Source of the DNA: Intestinibacillus sp. Marseille-P6563
GTDB taxonomy: Bacteria; Bacillota; Clostridia; Oscillospirales; Butyricicoccaceae
Reading direction: 5' to 3'
Assembly: GCF_900604335.1 (NCBI RefSeq)
Contig: NZ_UWOD01000002.1
Location: 248,001-312,000, forward strand
DNA: 64,000 nt
Part shown: one piece after another, positions 8,989 to 18,425 of the stretch
How positions within the stretch are numbered: position 1 is the first letter of the stretch
Layout of the letters: the number at the start of each line of letters is the position of its first letter
The notes under the pieces: model-generated
Told to the model about the DNA's origin: nothing
The model's database searches: none
Seen by the model: the letters and a program-made list of their open reading frames with translations, nothing else
Made by a program: the position numbers and the translations under genes

Positions 8989-11238
8989 TTACACGTAAGA
9001 GGACGCCAATTGTATTGCCCGGTAAGCCCAGTATGTCGTGGGCACATCGCGGTAATAGACCGTCGTTCCCCCGGATGTGCGGCCCAGCAGACGTGTCATC
9101 AGAGAGGCCGCTTCGCTGCGCGCCAAGCCATTATAGGGCCGGAACGAGCCATCGCTGTAACCGCTGATCCAACCACGAGAAGCAGCATAGCGTACCGCAC
9201 TGTTGTTGGTATCGGTGAAGGTCGGGCCGCTGCTGGATACTGTGGGCGAACCCATCAGCCGATAGATCATATCCACAAAGTCGCCACGGGTAATGGCCTG
9301 ATCGGGATAAAAATAGGTCGTGCTGTCCAGGATTCCCGCTGCCTGGAAGGTATTCACCGCTTGTGCATACCACGAACCATTGACAACATCCCGGTAGGTG
9401 CTGCCAGTGACCGAAACACTGGAACTGATATCACACAGGCGATACAACATCACCACTGCTTCCGCACGGGTCATATTATTTTCCGGGCGGAAGGTGCCAT
9501 CGGTATAACCGCTCATAAACGCACTGCGGGAAGAGGTATTGAGCCGCACCTGATTGGTCGGCTGGACCGGGTCGCGGGAATAATAAGCCCGGCCGGATAC
9601 CGTCACATTTTGCTCAATATCGGTCAAATATAGCGTTACCACGCCAGTCGAACTGCGGCGCATCTGATATGTGGTACCACCGACCTTGATCGATGTTTTA
9701 TCCGCGCCAACCGTACGGCTGTTATTCCCGATTTTCACCGTGATCTCATCGATCTGGTAGTTGGTGTTCGGGGTAAAGTAGAACATGACATCATCACCGG
9801 CATCGATCCGGCTGGACGATACACTCTTGGTGATCTTCATGTTGCTGGATGATTGGATGGTCAACGTTGGACGGGAAACGGTCCCCGAACTGGTCGAAGT
9901 GGCAGACACTTTGACAGGCTCAGTGATGTTGTCTACATAAAGAACATATTCGCCATCGCCCAGATCTTCGATCTCATAGTTGCGGCGGCCCACCCGGATT
10001 TCGCCATCCTCCGGATCGGCGCTCGCTTCTTCGTCCCCGATTTTCAGGGTGATGCGGCGTACCGAATAGCTGTCTGATGTTGTACTGATATAAAACTCAG
10101 CATCGTCCCCTCGTGATACCGTATCGCCGCAATCGGTGTCGATATTGATGCGGCTGCCTTCGCTGGTCTCAATCGGAATATTGTCTTCATCATATCCCGA
10201 TGTAATATAGATGGTCGTATCATAATAGATGCTCGGCAGCGTAAAGGTGATTTCGTCATCCTCTTCTTTGACGAGCGCACGGTCATTGCCCATGACCAGA
10301 TAGGTTTGACCGGTCGCCCAGCTGGCATAATTCTTGCCATACTGCACGGTCATGTCGCCAAATGTGTAGCCTGCACGCGCCGATACGCGAACATACAGGG
10401 TATCGCCTTCGGTGACCGTGGTAGAACTGCTGCTCGGGCGTTCCAACTCCAAACCATCATCTACATCGATTTGCACCCGATAAGTCTGCGGGATTTCCTC
10501 TACCAGAGATTCCACACTCAAATAATCGTGAATCGCTTCTGTTTTAATTGTGGTTTTATCAGTCGCATTCCAAGTGACCGTCCACCCATTCCAAGTTGCA
10601 CTACCGGTAACGGTCGTTTGCCCGGAGCTATTTTTCAAAACAAGCTGCTTCAGCTCATACCCTTTTTCCGGCTCTATGGTCAAGGTCACGGCATCCCCAT
10701 CGTAATATTCATTACTCGCCTTGGTTCCTGTTACTGTTGCATGGGAGGCATCTGGAATAGATGCAAGAAATTCTTCCCGATCTTCTGCTTCAAAGCTAAC
10801 GGTAACATCCAAATTTTCCTGAATTCCTGTGGCATCAATGGTCAATGTACAATCGCCATCATCCACAGGCCAGCTGGCTACTGCTGCGCTTAACTCTGTT
10901 GTACTTTCTTCTGATTTATGGTCCTTATCTAATATAAGAACTTCCGCTTCACTCTCCGAACCTGCTTCAGGCCGTGTTGCGATGTTCAATGTAATCGATT
11001 GCAATCGATACGCTTCGTTATTTATTCCAATATTAAAATCTTGTTTTTCATTCACTTTCAGCGTAAAATCTTCCGGTGTTTCAACACGAGATTCTGGTTT
11101 AAAATCAATCTTCGCTTCTGCCACCGATTCTTCCGCGCCTTCCTCATCATCCCCTGCCGCTGCTGTCCATATGGTTGACGGCAAAACCATCAAAACAGAT
11201 AACGCAGCTGCGATCATCCGTTTCCATTTGTGTCTCAT
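8989..11238 (-). CDS. secreted surface protein with C-terminal SLH domains
   Basis: About 749 residues. The N-terminus (MRHKWKRMIAAALSVLMVLP) is a Sec signal peptide ending near TAAAG. The central 500 residues are Thr/Ser/Asp-rich beta-type sequence with repeated segments of the form VTVSFEAE, TVKIGNNSRTV, consistent with tandem Ig-like or bacterial-repeat modules. The last 190 residues hold three SLH motifs (DGTFRPENNMTRAEAVVML, QAITRGDFVDMIYRLMG, DGSFRPYNGLARSEAASLM), which anchor proteins to secondary cell-wall polymer. The second ATG is used because the AAGGAG site is too close to the first. Ligand or role of the exposed part is unknown. Confidence 0.88.
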   Translation of the reverse strand: MRHKWKRMIAAALSVLMVLPSTIWTAAAGDDEEGAEESVAEAKIDFKPESRVETPEDFTLKVNEKQDFNIGINNEAYRLQSITLNIATRPEAGSESEAEVLILDKDHKSEESTTELSAAVASWPVDDGDCTLTIDATGIQENLDVTVSFEAEDREEFLASIPDASHATVTGTKASNEYYDGDAVTLTIEPEKGYELKQLVLKNSSGQTTVTGSATWNGWTVTWNATDKTTIKTEAIHDYLSVESLVEEIPQTYRVQIDVDDGLELERPSSSSTTVTEGDTLYVRVSARAGYTFGDMTVQYGKNYASWATGQTYLVMGNDRALVKEEDDEITFTLPSIYYDTTIYITSGYDEDNIPIETSEGSRINIDTDCGDTVSRGDDAEFYISTTSDSYSVRRITLKIGDEEASADPEDGEIRVGRRNYEIEDLGDGEYVLYVDNITEPVKVSATSTSSGTVSRPTLTIQSSSNMKITKSVSSSRIDAGDDVMFYFTPNTNYQIDEITVKIGNNSRTVGADKTSIKVGGTTYQMRRSSTGVVTLYLTDIEQNVTVSGRAYYSRDPVQPTNQVRLNTSSRSAFMSGYTDGTFRPENNMTRAEAVVMLYRLCDISSSVSVTGSTYRDVVNGSWYAQAVNTFQAAGILDSTTYFYPDQAITRGDFVDMIYRLMGSPTVSSSGPTFTDTNNSAVRYAASRGWISGYSDGSFRPYNGLARSEAASLMTRLLGRTSGGTTVYYRDVPTTYWAYRAIQLASSYV

Positions 11239-11304
11239 GCCCACCATTGCTCCTTCCTAAAGTATCTTATTTTTATATATCGTCCGTTTTTTTTGCAACA
11301 TAAG

Positions 11305-11338
11305 AAAAGAGTCTCCGCCTTTTGGCGAAGACTCTTTT
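11305..11338 (-). terminator. intrinsic terminator downstream of the chemoreceptor gene
   Basis: AAAAGAGTC, a GC-rich inner stem with loop, GACTCTTTT. Perfect outer stem, ten bases after the stop codon of the methyl-accepting chemotaxis gene and ending in U-rich sequence on either strand. Confidence 0.85.
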
Positions 11339-11347
11339 GCTGTTCTT

Positions 11348-13330
11348 TTAGTGCATATCCTCCTGCCGCAGACGGAACCGTCCAACAAGCGACTTGAGCA
11401 TTTCGGACTGTCCCGAAAGTTCTTCGCTTGCTGCTGCCGATTCTTCTGCCGTTGCCGAGTTGGTCTGTACTACGCTGGAAATCTGATCGATGCCCTGCGT
11501 GATCTGGACGATCGACTCGGTTTCCTGCCGTACTGCTTCTGCAACTGCATTCATACCAGATGTTGCCGTGTGTGCTGCTTCCATCAAAGAGTTGACCGAG
11601 CTGCTGACACGCTTCATCAGGGCCGCACCTTCATCCACTGCACCAATCGACTTCTCGATCAGTTCCTTGGTAGCCTTTGCTGCCTGGTCGGACTTGGATG
11701 CCAGGTTACGTACTTCATCCGCAACGACTGCAAAGCCCTTACCAGCTGCACCCGCACGAGCTGCTTCGACCGCAGCATTGAGCGCCAGAATGTTGGTCTG
11801 GAACGCAATGTTTTCGATCGTCGAAATGATCTTGCTGATTTCCTGGGATGCGCTCGAAATCTTTTCCATCGAGCTATCCAGCGTCATGATATCTTCACTG
11901 CTGGTCTGCAATTCCATACCAGCCTGCTGGGTTGCAGCCTTCGCATCTTCTGCCATGCTTGCAGTTCTCTGGCTGTCCGTCGAGATCTGGTTGATGGTGG
12001 CTGCCAGTTCTTGTACCGCGCTGGCCTGCTCGGTTGCGCCCTGTGCCAGCGACTGCGCACCGGAAGATACCTGTTCCGCACCGGCGGAAACCTGTACCGA
12101 AGCGGTATTGATCTGTGCCATTGTACTGCTCAGATCACGGTTGATTTGCTGCATGCTTGTCAAAACCGGAGCAAAGTCCCCAATGTAATATCCATGGTCA
12201 CGCGAACGAACATCGAAGTTACCATTAGCCATTTCCTTCAGCAGATAACTCAGATCGCCAATGATATTTTGCAGATGCTCCACGATATTTTCGGTTGTCT
12301 TGGCCAATCGCCCGGTTTCGTCCTTGGTATTGATCTGCGGAACCGGTGCAGACAGGTTGCCTTCTGCCAGCAGATCGATGCGTTCCACGCATGCCTGAAT
12401 CGGACGGCTGATCGAAACGGCCATACCGATCGCAATGATGATGCCCAGCAACGTAACGACAACTGCCACAATGATAGTAACGACAATTGCAGCGTAGACA
12501 TCACTCATCAGATCCGACTTAGGCAACATGATGCCCATGCCCCAGCCGTCTGTACTTTTCAGAGGTCCATATGCTACCATCTTGGTTTCGCCTTTGTACT
12601 TGTACTCACCAACGCCGCTCTTACCGTTGTGGATTGCCTGATGATACTCAGCCAATGCCGCCAAACTGGAGTCGGTTTTCGCTTCCTCTTCAATGTTTTC
12701 TACACCGACATTTTCCATTGTTACGTCTGCAATCGTGGTGCCGTCCTTATCAATTAGATACGCACCATTATTTTCCGTAATATGAATCGAGGCCATAATA
12801 TCATTGAGGAAAGTTTCCTGCGGCACAAAATAGAGTACACCCATGATCGGATTTTGATCATTGCCGCCCTGATACAACGGACCTGCCACAATGATAGTCA
12901 GTTCTCCAGTTTCCTTACTCAGAACCGGCGTGGAAACAAAATATTCCCCTTGCATCGCACGCTGGAAATACTCGCGGTCCGAGTAGTTGTTTCCGTCAAA
13001 CAAACTGTTGCCATTGGTGTCCAAAATGTTGCCGCGCACCATGCCGTAATCCTGCGCCCAAGCATTCAGGTTTTCCTGCTTGGTTGCGACAGGCACCAGT
13101 GGATCACTGAATTCCGTCATTTTGGCTGCGCTTTGAATGGCTTCCGTATATCTCGTCAACTCCTGCTCAACGCGCTCTGTCGCAACCGACAACGCGCCTT
13201 CCAGCGCTGTTTCCGTCAGTTTTTGTGAACCACGCAAGTTCATCAAAACGCTGATAACCCCCAGTACGACCATACCGAACACGATCGTCGCTACCATTCC
13301 TATCAATATTTTGCTTTTTACACTTTTCAT
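11348..13330 (-). CDS. methyl-accepting chemotaxis protein, dCache-type sensor
   Basis: 660 residues. Transmembrane helix 1 at about 9-31, an extracellular region of about 240 residues with dCache features ([19 protein letters not shown] and [15 protein letters not shown]), helix 2 near 283-310, a HAMP linker, then the cytoplasmic signalling domain. The hairpin tip [20 protein letters not shown], which contacts CheA and CheW, is intact. It would sense a small extracellular ligand, often an amino or organic acid for dCache receptors, and feed the flagellar motor encoded nearby. Own promoter region and terminator suggest a single-gene unit. Confidence 0.95.
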   Translation of the reverse strand: MKSVKSKILIGMVATIVFGMVVLGVISVLMNLRGSQKLTETALEGALSVATERVEQELTRYTEAIQSAAKMTEFSDPLVPVATKQENLNAWAQDYGMVRGNILDTNGNSLFDGNNYSDREYFQRAMQGEYFVSTPVLSKETGELTIIVAGPLYQGGNDQNPIMGVLYFVPQETFLNDIMASIHITENNGAYLIDKDGTTIADVTMENVGVENIEEEAKTDSSLAALAEYHQAIHNGKSGVGEYKYKGETKMVAYGPLKSTDGWGMGIMLPKSDLMSDVYAAIVVTIIVAVVVTLLGIIIAIGMAVSISRPIQACVERIDLLAEGNLSAPVPQINTKDETGRLAKTTENIVEHLQNIIGDLSYLLKEMANGNFDVRSRDHGYYIGDFAPVLTSMQQINRDLSSTMAQINTASVQVSAGAEQVSSGAQSLAQGATEQASAVQELAATINQISTDSQRTASMAEDAKAATQQAGMELQTSSEDIMTLDSSMEKISSASQEISKIISTIENIAFQTNILALNAAVEAARAGAAGKGFAVVADEVRNLASKSDQAAKATKELIEKSIGAVDEGAALMKRVSSSVNSLMEAAHTATSGMNAVAEAVRQETESIVQITQGIDQISSVVQTNSATAEESAAASEELSGQSEMLKSLVGRFRLRQEDMH

Positions 13331-13670
13331 ACACTACCACCCTTTATTATTTGTTCCGACAGGATATTTATTAAATTCGACATATTCCCTCGTTAAATAA
13401 TATATGAACTGTATTTTTTTGCATCTTTTTTATGCAGCCGTAAATTATTACACTTTTTACGCCAAGAAATACATTTTGGGCTTGCTTTTCTGTTTGGAAT
13501 CATGTAGCATAAAGGCAAAAAGTCTTGCAGAAAGATTAACTATTAAAAGTCAACCCCTAAAATGAATGGTGGTGGTCAAGTAGTGGTCAAACGGAGATGG
13601 TTCAAAAAGGGCATAGCAAAGCTGAGGTCTTGTCAGACCCCTACTGGGCGGCTATTCAAGTGGTTGTCAC
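13331..13670. other. non-coding region between chemoreceptor and IS110 element
   Basis: About 340 bases. The first half, next to the chemoreceptor, is AT-rich host sequence expected to carry its promoter; no convincing sigma-D box was recognised. The second half (roughly 13540-13670) has different composition and short direct repeats (GGTCAA at about 13576 and 13588) and probably includes the 3' non-coding end of the insertion element. Confidence 0.45.
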
Positions 13671-14849
13671 TCAGGCTACTGAGCGATAGGGCTGCTTGGA
13701 TTTCTCCATGGCAAAGATAAGCCGCACCAGCTTCTTGGCAGCGTGGGAGATGGCAACATTGTAGTGCTTACCCTCGGCCCTCTTTTTAGCGAGATAGGCG
13801 GCAAAGGTTGGATTCCAAAGACAGACATACTTGGTAGTATTGTAAAGAGCGTAGCGTAAGTATCGGGAGCCTCGTTTCTCCATGTGCGGGTAGCAATTTT
13901 TGAGCTGTCCGGATTGGTAAGTAGACGGTGACATTCCGGCATAAGCCAGCAGCTTGTCTGAGGAGTCGAAGCGAGAGAGATCCCCAACCTCTGCCAGGAT
14001 CATGGCACCCATGCGGCAGCCAATACCTGGAATGGTGGTGATGGGAGAATGGATTTCCTCCATCATGGCCTCAATTTCTGCTTCAATCTCGTCAATCTCG
14101 GTATCTAATTCCTGGATGAGCCGGATGGTGTGCTGTAATTCCAGGGACTTGGCAGGCATTTTAGAACCAATGGAGTTTCGTGCCGCATCCCGAACTGCCA
14201 CAGCCATATCCCGCTTATAGCGTCCTTTGGAGGCATTCTCCAGAAGGGATTTGAGCCTTGTCAGGTGTGCCCTGGCAATCTGTTTGGCACCTGGAAACTC
14301 TTCCAGCAGAGCATAGACAGTCGCCAAATGGAGAGAGGACACCAGCTTCTCCAGTTCAGGGAAGAGAATGCAAACCAGTCTGGAAATTGAGCTTTTCAGT
14401 TTTGCTCGTTCTTTTACCTTGTCAAAACGGTATCTGGTGAGTGACTTTAGTTCCTCATTGTGATATGCTGTATTCGTGTAGGGTTTGAGGCCCACATCGG
14501 ATAACAGCATAGTAGCAATGGTTCGAGCATCTACACGGTCGGTCTTGGTCTTTCGCAGGCTGAGACTTTTCCGGTAGAGGTTCGTGCGTAAGGGATTCAA
14601 GACATAGGTGGCCAGACCGTTGTCAAGAAGAAATCCAAGCAGATTGTAGCTGTAATGTCCCGTAGCCTCAAGCCCTACCTTTATTTTGTCCTGGGATGCG
14701 GTGCAGGCCTGGATTTTCTCCAGCAGTGTGTGAAATCCATCCATATTGTTGGAAATGGTAAACACATCTGCAAGCACTTCACCCTCCGAACTCTGAATAA
14801 AGCAGTCGTGCTTGTCCTTTGCCACATCAATACCAACAGAAACTACCAT
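13671..14849 (-). CDS. IS110-family transposase (DEDD recombinase)
   Basis: 392 residues, full length. The N-terminal RuvC-like DEDD domain shows VGIDVAKDKHDCFI (first Asp), EATGHYSYNLL (Glu) and KTDRVDARTIA (two Asp). The C-terminal Transposase_20 domain shows ITTIPGIGCRMGAMILAEVGD and AYAGMSPSTYQSGQ, which contains the candidate catalytic Ser. A coiled coil (about 225-255) lies between. The ATG after GGAGGTTTTAGAA is used; a longer frame would begin inside the ribosome site. No frameshift, so the element may be active. Confidence 0.93.
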   Translation of the reverse strand: MVVSVGIDVAKDKHDCFIQSSEGEVLADVFTISNNMDGFHTLLEKIQACTASQDKIKVGLEATGHYSYNLLGFLLDNGLATYVLNPLRTNLYRKSLSLRKTKTDRVDARTIATMLLSDVGLKPYTNTAYHNEELKSLTRYRFDKVKERAKLKSSISRLVCILFPELEKLVSSLHLATVYALLEEFPGAKQIARAHLTRLKSLLENASKGRYKRDMAVAVRDAARNSIGSKMPAKSLELQHTIRLIQELDTEIDEIEAEIEAMMEEIHSPITTIPGIGCRMGAMILAEVGDLSRFDSSDKLLAYAGMSPSTYQSGQLKNCYPHMEKRGSRYLRYALYNTTKYVCLWNPTFAAYLAKKRAEGKHYNVAISHAAKKLVRLIFAMEKSKQPYRSVA

Positions 14850-14949
14850 TTCTAAAACCTCCAACGGTAAATTTGTGATGCTGTTCCACAGAACACTTTG
14901 CTTTTGTAACCTTGTTCCACATAAACCGTCTGGCGGTATTTAACTGATT

Positions 14950-15060
14950 AACAAAACTGCAAAGGGCTGTGGTTGGAACCTTTCAGGAACCATCTTGTGG
15001 TAGGAGAATCGCACCAATCCACAGCATCCCTTACAGTGTAGCACAGCCCTTGGAGAGGGG
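14950..15060 (-). ncRNA. candidate bridge-RNA region of the IS110 element
   Basis: IS110-group elements are known to encode a structured bridge RNA in the non-coding end upstream of the transposase. Here that region contains a perfect 10-base inverted repeat, AAGGGCTGTG/CACAGCCCTT, at 14962-14971 and 15042-15051, enclosing about 70 bases with further partial complementarity (CCAATCCACAGCATCCC pairs imperfectly with the 14962 arm). This matches position and general shape only; guide loops were not assigned. Confidence 0.35.
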
Positions 15061-15102
15061 CCTTAAAAACTACTACTCTATAATACAAGGAGAATCACCA
15101 TT

Positions 15103-16155
15103 TTGATTACCAAACGATTCTGCATTGTGCTGCTTGCCGCAACGGTCCCGCTCCTCAGTTCGTGTGGCAAATCCGAAGAAGCGCCGGAGTCCACGGCCTT
15201 GACCAGCTACACCTTTGAAGCGGATACCATCCCTTCTTTGGAGCAGGTCATCACCAGTGAATCGGGCGGCCGCTTTATTGCCACACTTTCCCCGGACGGG
15301 CAGAGCGATGGGACCGAAGGCGGCGAAGATGCGGAAGAAGAAAGCGCATCCAGCAGCAGTGCATCGGGCGAGGACGCACAACCTGCTTATCTTTCTTATG
15401 ACTATCAGCAATTCACCGAGGGCCAGACCGGCAAGGTCGTGCAAAGCTATGTCGAATTGTTATGCAGTGAAGAATATGCCATGGTGACCGAGGACGACCC
15501 GGATTATACGGCGGATACCGGTTCGGTGACGCTGTCCCGCCAGGCGGTTGCGGTCGGTGCGGATGGCGGTCCGCAGACAGCGGATGCTGCACAAATCGAT
15601 ACCAGCACGGGTGATGACGAGGAAAAGGACTCCGAAGACGCTGACAAGGGCGATACAAGCGCCGAAGTCACCGCTCCCCCCTATGCCTCCTGTGTGTATG
15701 ATAATCAGAATCTGTTCCGGGTACGGGTCGACTGGACCCCGACTAGCTGCCTGGTAACGCTGGACAAAGTTGCCGGCAAGGACTTCCAGACCTCACTTTT
15801 GGAAGCAGGCGAAATGTTATCGTTTAGTGCTGCAAAAGATTTGATGTATACGGTAAGTCCGGCCGAAATCGGGCTGCCCGGTGACACGATGGCTTTGTAT
15901 AGTTTGAAGCCTGGTCCTGGCTTTGTGATGGTCGACGGCCAAGCTTGCCTGACCGTATATGTCTACGGCAAGAACAGCGAAGGCACCAATTCTCTGATGG
16001 GTACTTACTTCATCTCTTCGGATGGCGCCAACTTGTTCCGTCAGGTGCGCGAAGGCTCCAACGAGGTCGAACAAGTCATTTTGAAGGATATCTCCCCTGC
16101 CGAATCGGCCAGCGAACCGGATGCAAGCAGCGCGGCATCCAGCAGTGCAGAATAA
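15103..16155 (+). CDS. putative secreted lipoprotein, unknown function
   Basis: 350 residues beginning at TTG, ten bases after AAGGAG. A lipoprotein signal ends at LLSSCG, so the mature Cys would be lipidated and the protein held on the outer face of the membrane. Low-complexity acidic and Ser/Ala-rich stretches at about 65-90 and 160-195 separate what look like two small globular parts; a Ser/Ala-rich tail ends the protein. No family was recognised. The IS110 element lies directly upstream; a TATAAT at 15079-15084 is too close to the ribosome site to be an ordinary promoter. Confidence 0.75.
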   Translation: MITKRFCIVLLAATVPLLSSCGKSEEAPESTALTSYTFEADTIPSLEQVITSESGGRFIATLSPDGQSDGTEGGEDAEEESASSSSASGEDAQPAYLSYDYQQFTEGQTGKVVQSYVELLCSEEYAMVTEDDPDYTADTGSVTLSRQAVAVGADGGPQTADAAQIDTSTGDDEEKDSEDADKGDTSAEVTAPPYASCVYDNQNLFRVRVDWTPTSCLVTLDKVAGKDFQTSLLEAGEMLSFSAAKDLMYTVSPAEIGLPGDTMALYSLKPGPGFVMVDGQACLTVYVYGKNSEGTNSLMGTYFISSDGANLFRQVREGSNEVEQVILKDISPAESASEPDASSAASSSAE

Positions 16156-16156
16156 A

Positions 16157-16188
16157 AAAAAGAACGGTACCAAGGTACCGTTCTTTTT
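16157..16188. terminator. bidirectional intrinsic terminator
   Basis: AAAAGAACGGTACC, AA, GGTACCGTTCTTTT: a perfect stem flanked by A and T runs, placed between two convergent genes (lipoprotein on plus, YjfB on minus). Confidence 0.9.
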
Positions 16189-16365
16189 TTATGCGTAGGT
16201 GTCGATATTCGCCCCTACACCCGGTGTGCTCGGCAACATCTGGAGCATCTCCTGTGCTGCCAACTCAGCGGAATCCATTGCTTTTTTGGCCACCGAAATC
16301 GACACACTTTGCTGCAACTGTGCATTGCTCATGCCGACGGACATTGCCGCGATGCTATCCATCAT
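16189..16365 (-). CDS. YjfB-family putative motility protein
   Basis: 58 residues: starts MMDSIAAMSVGMSNAQLQQS, continues with VSISVAKKAMDSAE, and ends GVGANIDTYA. This is the pattern of the YjfB family (short helical protein, NIDI/NIDT-type end) that occurs near motility genes in Firmicutes; its exact role is not known. Ribosome site AGGAGG lies nine bases before the first ATG; a second ATG follows immediately. It lies within about 8 kb of the flagellar operon, which fits. Confidence 0.82.
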   Translation of the reverse strand: MMDSIAAMSVGMSNAQLQQSVSISVAKKAMDSAELAAQEMLQMLPSTPGVGANIDTYA

Positions 16366-16436
16366 TTTGCGGCACCTCCTTTCCAGGCCTTGCGGCCTAT
16401 TGTAAATATCGGCTTTGTTGTCTGCTGCATAATGGT

Positions 16437-17705
16437 TTAATCTTCCAAAATGTAGACTTTTGCTGGGCGCACCCCAAATTGTTCGGCTTCCTCGCCGGTC
16501 ATAAAGAACAGGTCGATGCGTGCGCCTTTGATCAAACCGCCCGTATCCTCCGCAAGGCCAGGGCCATAGGACCAGGATTGGTCGCCGCCGTTGGATACGA
16601 CATACACCCGGCTGCCCAGCGGGATGACCGATGGGTCAACGGCAATGGTGCCATATTGGGTCGTGGTACCCGATGCGGTGATGGTACCGCCCTCTTCGAT
16701 GCGGTGATAGGCGGTTGCCTTGACTTCGAGCACCGACGTATACCGATATGTCGAGCCGTCTCCCGCGGTAATGGTCTTGGTGGTCGGATTATCGGTAATC
16801 CCAGCCGGAACCGACCACACCAGCTGCCGGCCATCGGTCGTCAGGCCGCCGCTTTGGGTCGTGGTTTCCAGCAGCGGTGTGCCCTGAATGAGCTCATCCA
16901 CCTTGACTTCTTCCACTTCTTTTTCTTCGCTTTCATTTTTGGGTTCCCGGGTGCCGCGCTCAATGATGCAGTCTACCGGCTCTTTGATCACTTCTCGTGA
17001 TACGATCTCCCGCTCGGCTTCCTCACCATCGTGCAGCGTAATGCGATATTGCACCACTTCTTCCCCATACTGGCCTTTTTGCGCGATCGTTTGCTTGCCT
17101 TTCAGCAGCTCTGCATTATCGCGCGTTTGCACATCGAATCGGGTCTCCTTGGTTTCGCTTTCGGTCTTGTACGTCACCCGTGTGACCTGAATTTCGGTGC
17201 TTTCTTCCAGATGCTCGTCCAGAGCAGGCTCTACGATATCATTTGCCCCCAGTTGGATGTCATTTTCCCGCAAGATCTCACGAACCGTACATTCGCTAGT
17301 ACGCACGGTGACATTGCCTTCCATCGTACTTATGGACACATCAAAGGTGTCGCCCATCGTCAAATAGGTACGGTTGCCCTCCTTGCGGTGGCTTTCCAGT
17401 TCGGATGGCGTCACGCCAAACCGATCACACGCTTCTTCCAATGACCCCGGAAACATATATACGGTTTCCGACCGGGTGCCGTCTTCCAGCACATAGGCAT
17501 GCGCCAATCCAGATAAGGCGACCGCGCTGCCTGTCACCAGCATCACGATCAGTCCGCTGACAACAGCCGCCATGGTCCATACTTTCTTTTCTCCCCCTGG
17601 TTTGGCAGAGTGCTTGGGTTGATATCGCGCAAACCAGCTGCTTTTTTTGGAGCGCTGGCCATACGGGTTCTCTGATTTATATCTTTTCTTGATGTTCCCC
17701 GACAC
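16437..17705 (-). CDS. YabE-like cell-wall protein: DUF348, G5 and 3D domains
   Basis: About 422 residues from a GTG start (GAAAGGA eight bases upstream); the frame is open further upstream but without support. A basic N-terminal segment precedes one membrane helix or signal anchor (MAAVVSGLIVMLVTGSAVAL). Then come a DUF348 module (VRTSECTVREILRENDIQLG), a G5 domain (about 215-290) and a C-terminal 3D domain with KATAYHRI, GTIAVDPSVIPLGSRVYV and DTGGLIKGARIDLFF, whose three Asp give the name. Proteins of this type act on peptidoglycan (Rpf-, MltA-like fold). Probably extracellular cell-wall lytic or remodelling enzyme. Confidence 0.88.
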   Translation of the reverse strand: MSGNIKKRYKSENPYGQRSKKSSWFARYQPKHSAKPGGEKKVWTMAAVVSGLIVMLVTGSAVALSGLAHAYVLEDGTRSETVYMFPGSLEEACDRFGVTPSELESHRKEGNRTYLTMGDTFDVSISTMEGNVTVRTSECTVREILRENDIQLGANDIVEPALDEHLEESTEIQVTRVTYKTESETKETRFDVQTRDNAELLKGKQTIAQKGQYGEEVVQYRITLHDGEEAEREIVSREVIKEPVDCIIERGTREPKNESEEKEVEEVKVDELIQGTPLLETTTQSGGLTTDGRQLVWSVPAGITDNPTTKTITAGDGSTYRYTSVLEVKATAYHRIEEGGTITASGTTTQYGTIAVDPSVIPLGSRVYVVSNGGDQSWSYGPGLAEDTGGLIKGARIDLFFMTGEEAEQFGVRPAKVYILED

Positions 17706-17876
17706 TCCTTTGATCCTTTCTGCGGCGTTGCGGACTTCCCCGCCCCGCCTGCATGGTATTGCAATACAAAAAAGTATATGATCAATATGTATATCGTCCA
17801 AAGTCTGCCGCAGTTAAGTCTTATCCCCAAGTTATCCTCATGTCCTGGCTTTCCCGCGCGCGGCGGCCGCAACATC

Positions 17877-17907
17877 AAAAGCAGCAGGGGTGTTTCCTGC
17901 TGCTTTT
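17877..17907 (-). terminator. intrinsic terminator of the CmpB-like gene
   Basis: AAAAGCAGCAGG, 7-base loop, CCTGCTGCTTTT, immediately after the stop codon of the following minus-strand membrane-protein gene. Confidence 0.88.
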
Positions 17908-17911
17908 GGTT

Positions 17912-18349
17912 TCAATTGTGCGATGTTTTATGTCTTTCTCCAAGCCTTGGAAACATCTTTTTCAGCACCCCATGCATCCGGTTTTCGGCATGCACGGCAA
18001 GCCAGGCCAGAGCCAGCCAGGCCACGATAAACTGCGGACATACCTGCCCCCATAGATTGCCCGGCATATCCGAATAATCCCAGATCTGCATTCCCAGCCA
18101 GCGGTTGACAATCAAGCCCGTGAACAGTTCCAATGTTGTAATCAGCGCTGCTCCCTGGACCATCTGCAACAACATGGAGGAGTGATCCTGCCATTCGTCG
18201 AGCAGACCGATCAAAGCAAAACAAACCCCTCCCAAAACGCCCATCGTCCAGTGCGTACTGCCGCGCCACAGCAGTTCGACCCCCATATAGGCCAATCCGC
18301 CCAAGCCTGCAATCATCCCATGCAGGAGCACCTGGCCACCGGCCCGCAT
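17912..18349 (-). CDS. CmpB-like putative ABC-transporter membrane protein
   Basis: 145 residues with four predicted hydrophobic helices. The block TLELFTGLIVNRWLGMQIWD then YSDMPGNLWGQVCPQF is the hallmark of the CmpB/ABC_trans_CmpB family of small membrane proteins common in Clostridia. Despite the family name no ATPase gene is nearby, and real function is unknown. Starts at ATG after GGGGGAACGC; ends at its own terminator. Confidence 0.75.
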   Translation of the reverse strand: MRAGGQVLLHGMIAGLGGLAYMGVELLWRGSTHWTMGVLGGVCFALIGLLDEWQDHSSMLLQMVQGAALITTLELFTGLIVNRWLGMQIWDYSDMPGNLWGQVCPQFIVAWLALAWLAVHAENRMHGVLKKMFPRLGERHKTSHN

Positions 18350-18425
18350 ATGCGTTCCCCCTTTCCGGTTCTGTTATTGGGATTTTATGCGGCGACCGGC
18401 CGGAAATATGCGCAAAAAACACCGT

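Larger units (their letters stand above)
13600..15070 (-). mobile_element. IS110-family insertion sequence (boundaries approximate)
   Basis: A DEDD-type IS110 transposase gene with a non-coding stretch of about 200 bases before it and a short one after it. IS110 elements lack terminal inverted repeats and usually make no target duplication, so the ends cannot be read directly; the coordinates are estimates from where sequence character changes. The element lies between the chemoreceptor promoter region and a lipoprotein gene and could have separated the latter from its original promoter. Confidence 0.7.

Noticed and set aside
15079-15084. TATAAT before the lipoprotein gene as promoter
   Set aside because: It lies only three bases from the AAGGAG site and no -35 element is at the right distance, so transcripts would lack the ribosome site.
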